A stretch of DNA of 64,000 bases from CBDBJK01 sp965206395. GTDB taxonomy: Bacteria; Chloroflexota; Dehalococcoidia; Lucifugimonadales; CATOSD01. Of the stretch, positions 25,869-34,392 are shown piece by piece. Position 1 is the stretch's first letter, and each line of letters starts with the position of its first letter. Below the pieces are notes generated by a model, which did no database searches, had not been told where the DNA came from, and saw only the letters and a program-made list of their open reading frames with translations. Made by a program: the position numbers and the translations under genes. The stretch is from positions 167,102-231,101 of the forward strand of contig CBDBJK010000030.1 of the NCBI GenBank assembly GCA_965206395.1. Direction: 5' to 3'.

Positions 25869-27324
25869 TTACTAATGGGAGTTGGGGCGTGAGGGATAAG
25901 TAGTTGCTTCCGTGGGGGCTCCTGGTCAGCGGGCGTCAAAGATAGTCTCTTATGCCACCATCCGACTCCCTGGCTTGGGGTGGCTGTTCAGGGCAGAGAA
26001 GAGCTTGAGCAGGTTGTGTCCAGCGCAGATTAGCTTCCACTCCAACTTCACCTTCGCTAATCCTCGGAGCAGAAACTGCCGGAAGCCCCGAGCCTGTTTG
26101 ATCTGCCCGAACACCGGCTCTACCGTCCCCATCCTCAGGGCGTAACGCTGCCGACCCCGCTGGGTTCGCAGCTTCCTTCGCATCCGGTCCGCCGGCGACA
26201 GATGCCTGGGAATACGACCTCGAGGTGCCGACGGTATCACCGTTCCATGCCGGGTCTTATCCGGTGGGATGAAGGGGTCTACTCCTAAAGCGTAGAGTTC
26301 CGCTACCGCTTGGGCCGAGTAGTAGCCAGCATCGGCCGATGCTTCTCTGGGTAGAGTGCCAGTGTTGTTCTCTGTCTGCTGCACCAGGGGTAGGGCCCAG
26401 CCCTGGTCGGGGGGCTGGTTGGTGACATCGGCCGCCACAATCACCTGATGGGCGCTGTCCACCGCCGCCTGACAGTTGTAAGATTGGCTGAACTCCTTAC
26501 CCCCAAGGCCTGGCATTATGCGAGAGTCCGGGTCGGTGAAGTTCCGCTGGGCCTTATCCTCCGGGGCTTCCTTCCCCTGGGCTTGGGCCTCCGCTTCCAG
26601 GGCCTCCTGGGCCTCTCTAATCTTCTTCAGCCGGCTTTCGCGAAAGGCCAGTTCCACGGGCAACTCATCCCCGCGCCGGTCCTTCCCGTAGCGCCGGTCC
26701 TCTTCTTCGTCCACCTCCTGAGCCCGCTTGAGTAGCTCCTCAACCTCTGCCTCCAGTCGTGCCCTTTTCTCTTTCATCTTGCCGTAGCTCATGGCCTTAT
26801 GCTTGGAGGCGTTGGCTTTCACCTTAGTCCCATCCAGGGAAACGTGCCCCAGCTTGGCCAGCCCGGCTTGGCGGCATAGCTCCAGCACCTTTAGAAAGAG
26901 ACCTCCCAGCGCTACCAGGTGTTCCTTGCGGAAGTCGGAGATGGTGCGGAAGTCGGGCGTGTTGTTGGCCGCCAGCACACGGAAGGCAATGTCTTCATGG
27001 AGACGCTTCTCGATGCGCCGGGAGGAGGGTGCCCCAACACAGTAGGCGTAGACCAGCACCTTTACCATCATCACCGGATGGTAGGGAGGATAGCCTCGCT
27101 CCTCTCCCTCATACCTGCTTAGGATTTCCTTCAAGTCCACCTGGTCCACCACATCGGAGATGAAGTAGGCCAGATGGTCCGCGGGTAGCCACTCCTGAAG
27201 GGCCACCGGCATCAGCAGCATCTGATCTGGCTCATAGCGGCGAAAGGTCTTGCTCATCCCTGCCTCCTCAACCCAGCTTTGCCTCTATTTTAACCCTTAC
27301 TGCCCCGCATTACTCGGACAGGCT
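25853..27324 (-). mobile_element. IS1182-family insertion sequence, about 1472 bp
   Basis: Left end AGCCTGTCTGGGTAATTAC and right end, inverted, AGCCTGTCCGAGTAATGCG are terminal inverted repeats. The flanking GCTAG at 25848-25852 and 27325-27329 is the likely target duplication. The element carries one minus-strand transposase. Confidence 0.87.
25950..27257 (-). CDS. IS1182-family transposase
   Basis: The intact 435-residue transposase has the N-terminal domain (FRRYEPDQMLLMPVALQEWLP, then the DLKEILSRYEGEERGYPPY block), DDE residues in HVSLDGTKVKANASKHKAM, SADAGYYSAQAV and TVEPVFGQIKQARGFRQF, and a charged insertion of coiled-coil character between the first two. The length is normal for the family and no frameshift is seen, so the element may be active. 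Confidence 0.95.
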   Translation of the reverse strand: MSKTFRRYEPDQMLLMPVALQEWLPADHLAYFISDVVDQVDLKEILSRYEGEERGYPPYHPVMMVKVLVYAYCVGAPSSRRIEKRLHEDIAFRVLAANNTPDFRTISDFRKEHLVALGGLFLKVLELCRQAGLAKLGHVSLDGTKVKANASKHKAMSYGKMKEKRARLEAEVEELLKRAQEVDEEEDRRYGKDRRGDELPVELAFRESRLKKIREAQEALEAEAQAQGKEAPEDKAQRNFTDPDSRIMPGLGGKEFSQSYNCQAAVDSAHQVIVAADVTNQPPDQGWALPLVQQTENNTGTLPREASADAGYYSAQAVAELYALGVDPFIPPDKTRHGTVIPSAPRGRIPRHLSPADRMRRKLRTQRGRQRYALRMGTVEPVFGQIKQARGFRQFLLRGLAKVKLEWKLICAGHNLLKLFSALNSHPKPGSRMVA

Positions 27325-27400
27325 GCTAGAGAATAAGATTAGAACACTACCTACCGAGCGAGCGAAGCGTCTGAGGGCCAGGTCTAAGGATTGAGTCCAC

Positions 27401-28528
27401 TTATTTACGCCGTTGAATCACCTGCTCACTGAAGTCAGCAATCAGGTCTAACGCCGCTTGTCGGTCTACTGCTGTAAGAGCCACATTGTTGACGCCAATA
27501 GATTCTAATTCATCCAAACGCTGATTGATTTCTCGCCCGCTACCGGTCAAGGTGCGAGCCAACAACTCTGAGGATACAAAACGCTCCTCACCTTTTTTCA
27601 GATACACATAATGACCTTCATGGACATCTAAATACCGCCGGTCATCTGGAGTGGGCCGTAACCGGTTGTTTCCATATTCTTGGATATATTGGTTATATTC
27701 TCCAGCCAAATCAGGATTTGACATCCCCAGGTTTGATCCCGGACCATACGCACGCTCCCACATCGCATGAACGCCGGGAACTAAGGACGGCCCCACATTT
27801 CTGATTACCCGTTCGCTTGAAATTGACTCTCCATCACGAAGAACGCACGCCGAAGTGAGTACCGTTACATATGGCTTCTCGCCGTCTCCACCCGAGTCGT
27901 CAAAGGTGTTTCCCGACGCTTTGGCGCTTTCCATTACATTAGGCAAACCTTGCGGCACATTTTCACTTCGGGCAGTCGTAATCCAGCCATCGGAAATTTC
28001 ACCAACAATCTTGTGACCCCGAGGGCCATTGGCGGCAAGCATCACAGGGATATGGTCTTCGATGTTGAAAAATTCATCCCGGCCTGAGTTGGCCTTCGAA
28101 TGAATGAGGCGTATCCATCGCTCATGTTCTCCTTCGCGAAACAACACGTCTTCCCCCGCAAGCAACCCCTTAACCTGCTGGGCGTATTCTTCATATTGTT
28201 TCATGGTCAAGGCGGGAAGCCCCATTGTGTTGCGTCCGGTGTAGCCTGTACCGAGTCCAACAATCACTCGTCCCGGTGCGATCTTGTTGATTGATGCCGC
28301 TGCCGCTGCCGTAACCGGAGCCAATCTATTGCTTGGTATAGCAACCAACGTTCCTAATTTAATGCTCTTTGTGTTCTGAGCTGCCAGCGCCATCGTTGCC
28401 CAGACATCGGAATAGATCAACTGAGAGTCAAAAAACCATGCGTGTGTAAATCCAGCCTCTTCAGCCGCCTGAACTTCGCGCCAAGCCTCTATATATGATG
28501 GGATACCAATGCCGTAATCCATATTCAA
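27401..28528 (-). CDS. LLM-class flavin/F420-dependent oxidoreductase
   Basis: The 375-residue protein follows the luciferase-like TIM barrel: MDYGIGIPSYIEAWREVQAAEEAGFTHAW, LGTLVAIPSNRLAPVTAAAAASINKIAPGRVIVGLGTG, and the C-terminal LDELESIGVNNVALTA. The start of the barrel resembles the methylenetetrahydromethanopterin reductase-like (F420) branch more than bacterial luciferase. The substrate is unknown. It is the last gene of the minus-strand pyr-linked run and begins 14 bp after the carB-tail duplicate. Confidence 0.88.
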   Translation of the reverse strand: MNMDYGIGIPSYIEAWREVQAAEEAGFTHAWFFDSQLIYSDVWATMALAAQNTKSIKLGTLVAIPSNRLAPVTAAAAASINKIAPGRVIVGLGTGYTGRNTMGLPALTMKQYEEYAQQVKGLLAGEDVLFREGEHERWIRLIHSKANSGRDEFFNIEDHIPVMLAANGPRGHKIVGEISDGWITTARSENVPQGLPNVMESAKASGNTFDDSGGDGEKPYVTVLTSACVLRDGESISSERVIRNVGPSLVPGVHAMWERAYGPGSNLGMSNPDLAGEYNQYIQEYGNNRLRPTPDDRRYLDVHEGHYVYLKKGEERFVSSELLARTLTGSGREINQRLDELESIGVNNVALTAVDRQAALDLIADFSEQVIQRRK

Positions 28529-28542
28529 AACCTTCCCATTTT

Positions 28543-28594
28543 TGAAACCTTATCGTCCCGCGAGGTAGTCGCTCATGGGCTTGACGTTATATTG
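28543..28594. repeat. 52-bp direct repeat, displaced copy of the carB 3' end
   Basis: This is identical, base for base, to 29101-29152, the last codons of carB plus its stop and a few bases beyond. Read on the minus strand it encodes the carB tail NVKPMSDYLAGR. The two copies enclose the hicBA cassette like attL and attR. Confidence 0.95.
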
Positions 28595-28605
28595 AAAACC
28601 TTGGC

Positions 28606-28854
28606 CTAGTTCCCGAAGAGTTCTTCTACCAGATTGTCTTTGTCCATCTTCAGGTAGGAAGCTATGCCGCTAAGAATGTGGTTCAGCGTACCAGGCTTCA
28701 GCGCTTTGTGGCGAGGCACGGTAACATGGTGCTGCGTGCCCTCAAGAGACGAAGTCAGACGCATGTGGCTTCCCGTCTGCCTCGTGATTTCGTATCCATA
28801 GCGACGCAGCAGCGCGGCGAATCTGACACCAGATAGGTCTCTCGGCAGCCTCAA
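28606..28854 (-). CDS. hicA: HicA-family toxin in carB-flanked cassette
   Basis: The 82-residue protein has RFAALLRRYGYEITRQTGSHMRL, with the catalytic histidine in the GSH motif, and HHVTVPRHKALKPGTLNHILSGIASYL. This is a standard HicA mRNA interferase layout. Its ATG overlaps the upstream antitoxin stop by 4 bases (ATGA), so the two are translationally coupled. It is bracketed by the 52-bp repeats. Confidence 0.9.
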   Translation of the reverse strand: MRLPRDLSGVRFAALLRRYGYEITRQTGSHMRLTSSLEGTQHHVTVPRHKALKPGTLNHILSGIASYLKMDKDNLVEELFGN

Positions 28855-29063
28855 ATGAGGATGACCTCGTCTTTAACCATGTGGAGGCGGACCATTTGAG
28901 GCCTTTCTTCATCATCGAAATGGCACCGAACGGCGTCTCGCACCATCTCTTTCAGTTCATCCATGGTGTCCGCCTCGGTAAAAATGGAATAACCTAAAGC
29001 CCTGGCATCATAGCCACCCTCTGGCGATTCCTCAACGAGGAAGATAATCTCGCTTTCTGCCAT
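28851..29063 (-). CDS. hicB: HicB-like antitoxin (short form)
   Basis: The 70-residue protein IIFLVEESPEGGYDARALGYSIFTEADTMDELKEMVRDAV resembles the compact HicB/DUF1902-type antitoxins, which lack the DNA-binding C-terminal extension. It pairs with HicA immediately downstream and lies 44 bp after the carB stop. GGAGG precedes the ATG. Confidence 0.85.
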   Translation of the reverse strand: MAESEIIFLVEESPEGGYDARALGYSIFTEADTMDELKEMVRDAVRCHFDDEERPQMVRLHMVKDEVILI

Positions 29064-29100
29064 GTCTGGCCTCCTGGTGCTGGTCTAGTCGCTTTTCTTG

Positions 29101-29152
29101 TGAAACCTTATCGTCCCGCGAGGTAGTCGCTCATGGGCTTGACGTTATATTG
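29101..29152. repeat. 52-bp direct repeat, genuine carB 3' end
   Basis: This partner of 28543-28594 covers the final codons and stop of carB. The exact duplication at the end of a conserved gene, with a cassette between the copies, resembles site-specific integration that rebuilds the gene end. Confidence 0.95.
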
Positions 29153-32100
29153 CGCAGCGCCATCGGCGAGGCTCTCGACTGCGGCGCGGGCCGTGTCCAG
29201 CGACGTGAAGCAGGGGATGCGTTGCTCTACGGCGGCGCGTCTTATGTGAAATCCGTCCTGCAGAACCTCGCGGTCTCCTGTGACGGTGTTCACGACCGCG
29301 GTCACCGTGCCGTCCATAACGAGGTCTACAACGTTCGGATGGTCTGCGGACAGCACTTTGGCTATCGCAACCACCGGTATGCCGAGTCCCCGTACCATGG
29401 AGGCTGTGCCGTCCGTGGCGTAGATGTTGTAGCCTGCCTTCGCAAGGTCTTTTATCATGGGGACTGCCTCGGCCTTGTTGCGGTCGGCGATGCTCAACAG
29501 AATAGACCCTTTTGGTGGAAGCATGAGCCCCGATGCCATAAGCGCCTTGGACACGGCGGCGCGGAAATCGTAGTCTATGCCCATGACCTCGCCGGTGGAT
29601 TTCATTTCCGGCCCTAGATAGGTGTCTACATCCGCGAGCTTGGACATCGAGAAGACCGGGGCCTTGACTCCTACGAGCTTTTGCCGCTTCCACAAGCCAC
29701 CCTGGTACCCCTGCTCTTTGAGGCTCTTGCCGAGCATGGCCTTGACCGCGAGCCGTACCATAGGAACGCCCGTTACCTTGGAGATGAAGGGAATCGTCCG
29801 GCTAGAGCGCGGATTTACCTCGATGACGTAGACCGCTGTCTGCGCCTTGCGAGCGGTGCCATCCATGCTTCCGGGGCTTCGGTAGGCAGGCCCGCCTACG
29901 ACGACGTACTGAATGTTCATGAGGCCATTGATCTCCAGGGCGCGGCCAATGCGGACGGTGTAGTCCACGATGGTGTCGACCTCGTCCTCGCTGAGCGTGA
30001 GGCCGGGGTATATCGCCATCGAGTCGCCGCTGTGAACGCCCGCCCTCTCGATGTGCTCCATGATGCCTGGAATCAGAACGTCCTCTCCGTCGCAGACGGC
30101 GTCCACCTCAACCTCTCGGCCCTCTAAATACTTGTCTATTAGCACGCGGCGTCCCCCGCCTGCCTCGAACGCATTGCTCATGTACCTGACTAGCTCGGTG
30201 GCGTTCTGGACGATTTCCATCGCTCGGCCCCCAAGTACGTAGCTGGGACGCACCAGGATGGGATATCCGATTTCCTGGGCAACGTTCAGCGCTTGTTCAA
30301 GGTTGCCCACCGTAGTGCCGGGAGGATTGGGTATGTCTACGCGGGCCAGGAACTCCTCGAACAGTTGGCGGTCGGACGCCGTATCGATGGACTGGGCCGT
30401 GGAGCCAAGTATGGGCATGCCCACATTGTCCAACGACTGCGACAGGTTGATGGCTGTCTGACCACCGAACTGCACCATCGTCGGCGGGAATATAACGTCG
30501 TTCTCCTCGGTGACGATGGCCTCGTTCTCCAGGATGTCGCGCACGCTCTCCTCGTCCAGCGGTTCGAAATACAGGCGGTCGCTGGTGTCGAAATCGGTTG
30601 AGACCGTCTCAGGGTTGGAGTTGACCATGATGCTCTGGATGCCCTCTTCGTCGAGCGCCCATGCCGCGTGGACCGAGCAGTAGTCGAACTCGATGCCCTG
30701 ACCGATGCGTATCGGGCCACTGCCGATGACCAGCGACTTGCCCTGAAGGATGGATTCGGCCTCGTTCTCCTGCTCGTAGGTGCTGTAGAAATATGGAGTC
30801 TGGGCCTCGAACTCGGCGGCGCAGGTGTCGACCATCTTGTACACCGGGCTGATGTCCCACTGGTGGCGCAGTGTGCGCACTTCCTCCTCAGACCTGTCCG
30901 AGAGGACGCCAATGTTCTCGTCCGAGAATCCCAGCCGCTTGGCCTCCCACAGCAGTTCAGCATCCAGGTTTTCGGACAGCAGGGTATTCTCCATCTCGGC
31001 GATGTTCTGAAACGCGCGGGTGAACCAGGGGTCGATGCCAGTTGTACGCGATAGCTCTTCGGGGCTGACGCCGCGTCTGAGCGCGGCCATGAGCGCCCAG
31101 ACGCGCTCGTCGTTGGGATGCAGGGGCAACCCCTCAAGTAAGGCCTCTTTGTTAATGTCCGTGTGTCCGTTCCAATCGGGGTCTTCCCAGAGCAGGTATC
31201 GATTGGTTATCTCAAGCGAGCGCACGGCCTTCTGGAACGCGGCCTCGAAGGAGCGGTCTATCGCCATGACCTCACCGGTAGCCTTCATCTGCGTGCCGAT
31301 GCTGCGGTCTCCGGTCGGGAACTTGTCGAAAGGCCAGCGCGGGATTTTGACGACGCAGTAGTCCAGCGCAGGCTCGAAGGCGGCCAGCGTTTTCTGTGTG
31401 ACGGCGTTCGGAATCTCGTCCAGACGCTTACCGATGGCTATCTTGGCCGCGACTTTCGCGATGGGATAGCCCGTCGCCTTGCTTGCGAGCGCAGAGCTTC
31501 TGCTGACTCTGGGGTTCACCTCGATAACGTAGTATGAGCTTTCGGCACGACCCTCGTTTGGAAGCGTCGCGGCGACCACGTCGCCTGGTTCGAGCGCAAG
31601 TTGGACGTTGCACCCGCCCTCGATGCCCAATTCACGGATGATTTTCAGACTGGCCGAGCGCAGCATCTGGTATTCCTTGTCGGAAAGGGTCTGGCTTGGG
31701 GCCACGACGATGCTGTCGCCAGTGTGCACGCCCATCGCGTCGATGTTCTCCATGTTGCAGATGGTGATGCAGTTATCGGCGGCGTCGCGCATCACCTCGT
31801 ATTCGACCTCTTTCCAGCCGACGAGCGACTTTTCGAGAAGCACCTGACTGATGGGACTCGCCGCCAGTCCGCCAGCGACGATTGCCTCAAACTCCTCTAG
31901 GTTGTTTGCGATGCCGCCGCCCGTGCCTCCAAGCGTATACGCCGGACGCACGACCAGAGGCAGCCCGATTTCGTCTATGGCCTGCCTCGCCTCGTCCATC
32001 GAGGATACGATTGCGCTTGGTGGCACAGGCTCGCCAATGCCGATTAGAAGCTGACGAAAAAGTTCCCGGTCCTCCGCGTTCCTGATGGACTGCAAGGGGG

Positions 32101-32464
32101 TTCCAAGCAGCCTCACGTTGAATCTGTCGAGGACTCCGGCGTCGGCGAGGTCAACGGCGAGGTTAAGGCCGGTCTGCCCGCCAAGCGTCGGCAGGACGCC
32201 ATCGGGACGCTCGGCCTCGATAATCCTCGTCAGCACCTCGACGGTCAGCGGCTCGATGTACACGATGTCGGCGATGCCCTCGTCGGTCATGATGGTAGCA
32301 GGATTGGAGTTGACTAGCACCACAGTCACGCCCTCCTCTTTGAGGGCCTTGCACGCCTGCGTACCGGCGTAGTCGAACTCCGCCGCCTGCCCGATGACGA
32401 TTGGGCCAGAGCCTATAACGAGAACTTTTGTGGGTTTGGTATTCAGATTGGCTTGTTGCAACAT
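29108..32464 (-). CDS. carB: Carbamoyl-phosphate synthase large subunit
   Basis: The 1118-residue protein has two ATP-grasp halves (KVLVIGSGPIVIGQAAEFDY near the start, SLVIGSGPIRIGQGIEFDYC in the middle), an oligomerisation region between, and a C-terminal MGS-like allosteric domain (ATDGTASMVRGLGIPVVAIAK). It makes carbamoyl phosphate from bicarbonate, ammonia (from CarA) and two ATP for pyrimidine and arginine synthesis. It is separated from carA by five genes (vapBC, ugpQ, a lipoprotein). Its 3' end is the template of the 52-bp duplication. Confidence 0.98.
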   Translation of the reverse strand: MLQQANLNTKPTKVLVIGSGPIVIGQAAEFDYAGTQACKALKEEGVTVVLVNSNPATIMTDEGIADIVYIEPLTVEVLTRIIEAERPDGVLPTLGGQTGLNLAVDLADAGVLDRFNVRLLGTPLQSIRNAEDRELFRQLLIGIGEPVPPSAIVSSMDEARQAIDEIGLPLVVRPAYTLGGTGGGIANNLEEFEAIVAGGLAASPISQVLLEKSLVGWKEVEYEVMRDAADNCITICNMENIDAMGVHTGDSIVVAPSQTLSDKEYQMLRSASLKIIRELGIEGGCNVQLALEPGDVVAATLPNEGRAESSYYVIEVNPRVSRSSALASKATGYPIAKVAAKIAIGKRLDEIPNAVTQKTLAAFEPALDYCVVKIPRWPFDKFPTGDRSIGTQMKATGEVMAIDRSFEAAFQKAVRSLEITNRYLLWEDPDWNGHTDINKEALLEGLPLHPNDERVWALMAALRRGVSPEELSRTTGIDPWFTRAFQNIAEMENTLLSENLDAELLWEAKRLGFSDENIGVLSDRSEEEVRTLRHQWDISPVYKMVDTCAAEFEAQTPYFYSTYEQENEAESILQGKSLVIGSGPIRIGQGIEFDYCSVHAAWALDEEGIQSIMVNSNPETVSTDFDTSDRLYFEPLDEESVRDILENEAIVTEENDVIFPPTMVQFGGQTAINLSQSLDNVGMPILGSTAQSIDTASDRQLFEEFLARVDIPNPPGTTVGNLEQALNVAQEIGYPILVRPSYVLGGRAMEIVQNATELVRYMSNAFEAGGGRRVLIDKYLEGREVEVDAVCDGEDVLIPGIMEHIERAGVHSGDSMAIYPGLTLSEDEVDTIVDYTVRIGRALEINGLMNIQYVVVGGPAYRSPGSMDGTARKAQTAVYVIEVNPRSSRTIPFISKVTGVPMVRLAVKAMLGKSLKEQGYQGGLWKRQKLVGVKAPVFSMSKLADVDTYLGPEMKSTGEVMGIDYDFRAAVSKALMASGLMLPPKGSILLSIADRNKAEAVPMIKDLAKAGYNIYATDGTASMVRGLGIPVVAIAKVLSADHPNVVDLVMDGTVTAVVNTVTGDREVLQDGFHIRRAAVEQRIPCFTSLDTARAAVESLADGAAQYNVKPMSDYLAGR

Positions 32465-32535
32465 TGCTCTCTATCGGTAAATTTCAACGAAAATCGATTT
32501 ATTACCATCGCATTAGCAAGGAGTGCCATTGCCAC

Positions 32536-32970
32536 CTATTCACCTGCGCCGTTCAATGGCAGCGCGAAGCTGTCGCTGACGCCACCGGCGGTCACGAAGT
32601 AGGTTCCGTCGCGCAGGTCTTCGATGTCCAATACCACGATTTGTATGAACTCCACAATCTCGTCATCCCCGCAGGCTTCATTATCCGAAGCCTTGGTGGA
32701 GAACTCCAGCGTGATTGTGTTCGCCTCGCGTGCCTCGGTTACATCTCCGATGCGCTCGCAGGTATCGTCCATGACGCCTGTTACCCACGCCTCGACAGCC
32801 TTTTGCAAATCCTCGGAAGGCCGCATGTCTATTTGGCGAATCGTGAATCCGTCGGTCAGGTTGACCCCCGCCTGAACGACATCGTCGAGCTTGCTGCTTC
32901 CCGACGCACACGCCGTCAGCAAAACGAGCAGAAATGTGCTCATGCCTGCCAGTAGGGTATATTTACTCAA
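32536..32970 (-). CDS. Predicted lipoprotein, unknown function
   Basis: The 144-residue protein starts with a lipoprotein signal (LLAGMSTFLLVLLTAC lipobox, then ASGSSKLDD). The mature part is acidic with conserved-looking cysteines (DDTCERI, NEACGDDE) and a beta-rich end (IVVLDIEDLRDGTYFV). I recognise no family. It overlaps the end of ugpQ by 8 bases and precedes carB by 71 bp, so it is in the same transcript. Confidence 0.75.
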   Translation of the reverse strand: MSKYTLLAGMSTFLLVLLTACASGSSKLDDVVQAGVNLTDGFTIRQIDMRPSEDLQKAVEAWVTGVMDDTCERIGDVTEAREANTITLEFSTKASDNEACGDDEIVEFIQIVVLDIEDLRDGTYFVTAGGVSDSFALPLNGAGE

Positions 32971-33703
32971 TCCCTTTGGCCTTCAGGTACTCTAACAGCT
33001 TGTCAGGAAAGTTAACGGTCATGCCGTCAGCGCCCGCATCGACTGCGCCGCGCATCAAGTCTTCGCTGGTCACGCCCCACGCGCGAACGGCGAAGCCCTC
33101 TCGATGCAGGCGGCTCACCATCTCCGGCTGCAAGGTGTCGGCGCGAGGGCATATCTGCATCAGGCCCATCTCCTTCGACTGCGCCACGATGGAGTCGTTG
33201 GCCTCGCTCACAAGCCAGCCCGTCGGAAGCTCCGGCGCATACGCTTTGATTTCCTCAAGCCGGATTTTCTGGAACGAGGTGATCGTCACGCTGTCCACGA
33301 CGCCGTAGCCTCGCACCATATCGGCGGTGCGCTGCGATAGGCCCTCCACGTCCGCCTTTATCTCGATGTGAAAGTAGAGCCTGCCTTTGTAACGCTCCAG
33401 CGTCTCGCCGAGCGTAGGGATGCGCTCTCCGGCGTGCCGCGAGTCGAACCATGAGCCTGCATCCAACGATTTTAGCTGTGCCAACGTATGCGACGCCACC
33501 GGCCCTGTGCCGTCGGTGGTGCGGTCAACCAAGTCGTCGTGGATGACAACGATGTGGTCGTCGCTGCTGAAGTGAACATCAAGCTCGACGTGGCTCGCGC
33601 CCATCGAGAGCGCCATGTCGAAAGCAGCAAACGTGTTCTCCGGCGCATACGACGACGCGCCCCGATGGGCTATGGTCATGAAGCTATCGCGGTTTGTCTG
33701 CAT
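32963..33703 (-). CDS. ugpQ: Glycerophosphodiester phosphodiesterase
   Basis: The 246-residue GDPD TIM barrel has HRGASSYAPENT (catalytic His), the metal-binding ELDVHFSSD, VIHDDLVDRTTDG with the second catalytic His, IEIKAD, and a C-terminal VRAWGVTSEDLMRGAVDAGADGM. It hydrolyses glycerophosphodiesters to glycerol-3-phosphate and an alcohol. No signal peptide is seen, so it is cytoplasmic. It starts at 33703 or at the internal ATG of MTIAHRG. Confidence 0.94.
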   Translation of the reverse strand: MQTNRDSFMTIAHRGASSYAPENTFAAFDMALSMGASHVELDVHFSSDDHIVVIHDDLVDRTTDGTGPVASHTLAQLKSLDAGSWFDSRHAGERIPTLGETLERYKGRLYFHIEIKADVEGLSQRTADMVRGYGVVDSVTITSFQKIRLEEIKAYAPELPTGWLVSEANDSIVAQSKEMGLMQICPRADTLQPEMVSRLHREGFAVRAWGVTSEDLMRGAVDAGADGMTVNFPDKLLEYLKAKGIE

Positions 33704-33738
33704 AGGCTTCTTCGCTACCTCATCGAAGAATGTTGAGG

Positions 33739-34119
33739 CTACGGCTCATACAACTCTAGTCCAGGGACGCGTTGAAAATCATCGTCAACAGTGTATAGAG
33801 GAATGTGGTGCTGCAATGCCAACGCGGAGATGATCAAGTCAGCAAAGGCGAGAATTCGCTCCTGGCTCTTGAGTTGAAAATTCAGTTCACCGGCTCGGAC
33901 CCAGGTCTCCTGATCGGCCTCAATGAAAGACAACGACCCCAGACGCTCGGCAAAAAAGGAAAACTCCGTTTCGGTGCGCGCTCCCTGAAGTATCTCGGTT
34001 AAAACAGGGCCGACCATAATAATCCTATCATCAGCCAGCAGGGAGTCCAGGTGGCGCCCAACCTCGGACTGAGGCTGCCTTTGAAAGGCAATCCATACTG
34101 ATGAATCAGCGATTACCAT
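33739..34119 (-). CDS. vapC: VapC-family PIN-domain ribonuclease toxin
   Basis: The 126-residue PIN protein has IADSSVWIAF (first Asp), LTEILQGAR (Glu), ILAFADLIISALAL (Asp) and YTVDDDFQRV (Asp), the full acidic metal site. It cleaves RNA, often initiator tRNA, when not bound by VapB. Its start overlaps vapB by 14 bases. It sits inside the pyr cluster between carA and ugpQ. Confidence 0.92.
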   Translation of the reverse strand: MVIADSSVWIAFQRQPQSEVGRHLDSLLADDRIIMVGPVLTEILQGARTETEFSFFAERLGSLSFIEADQETWVRAGELNFQLKSQERILAFADLIISALALQHHIPLYTVDDDFQRVPGLELYEP

Positions 34120-34354
34120 CCTCTCCCCTCCACAATTTATCGAGAAGTTCTTGGCGTAACTCGTCAGCCGCTTTTTGCTCCTGCTGCAAATCGTCTATCA
34201 GAATCTTCCCGGCCATTGCTCGAAGATCATCAATGCTCTTTCGCCTTATGAAATCCTCCATCGCCTTGTTGACGGCCTTACTTTTGCTTTTCTCGCCAGT
34301 CATCTTGAGCATGGTTTCCATGAGCTTCTCGTCCACGTCGAGGGTAGTTCGCAT
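34106..34354 (-). CDS. vapB: VapB-family antitoxin
   Basis: The 82-residue protein begins MRTTLDVDEKLMETMLKMTG, an RHH-type DNA-binding domain of the VapB type (TLDVDE.L...A....SKSKAV). A toxin-wrapping C-terminus follows (KILIDDLQQEQKAADELRQ). It overlaps vapC by 14 bases. Confidence 0.87.
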   Translation of the reverse strand: MRTTLDVDEKLMETMLKMTGEKSKSKAVNKAMEDFIRRKSIDDLRAMAGKILIDDLQQEQKAADELRQELLDKLWRGEDGNR

Positions 34355-34392
34355 CTGAATACCTCATCAAATAATTACATCAATATTATACA

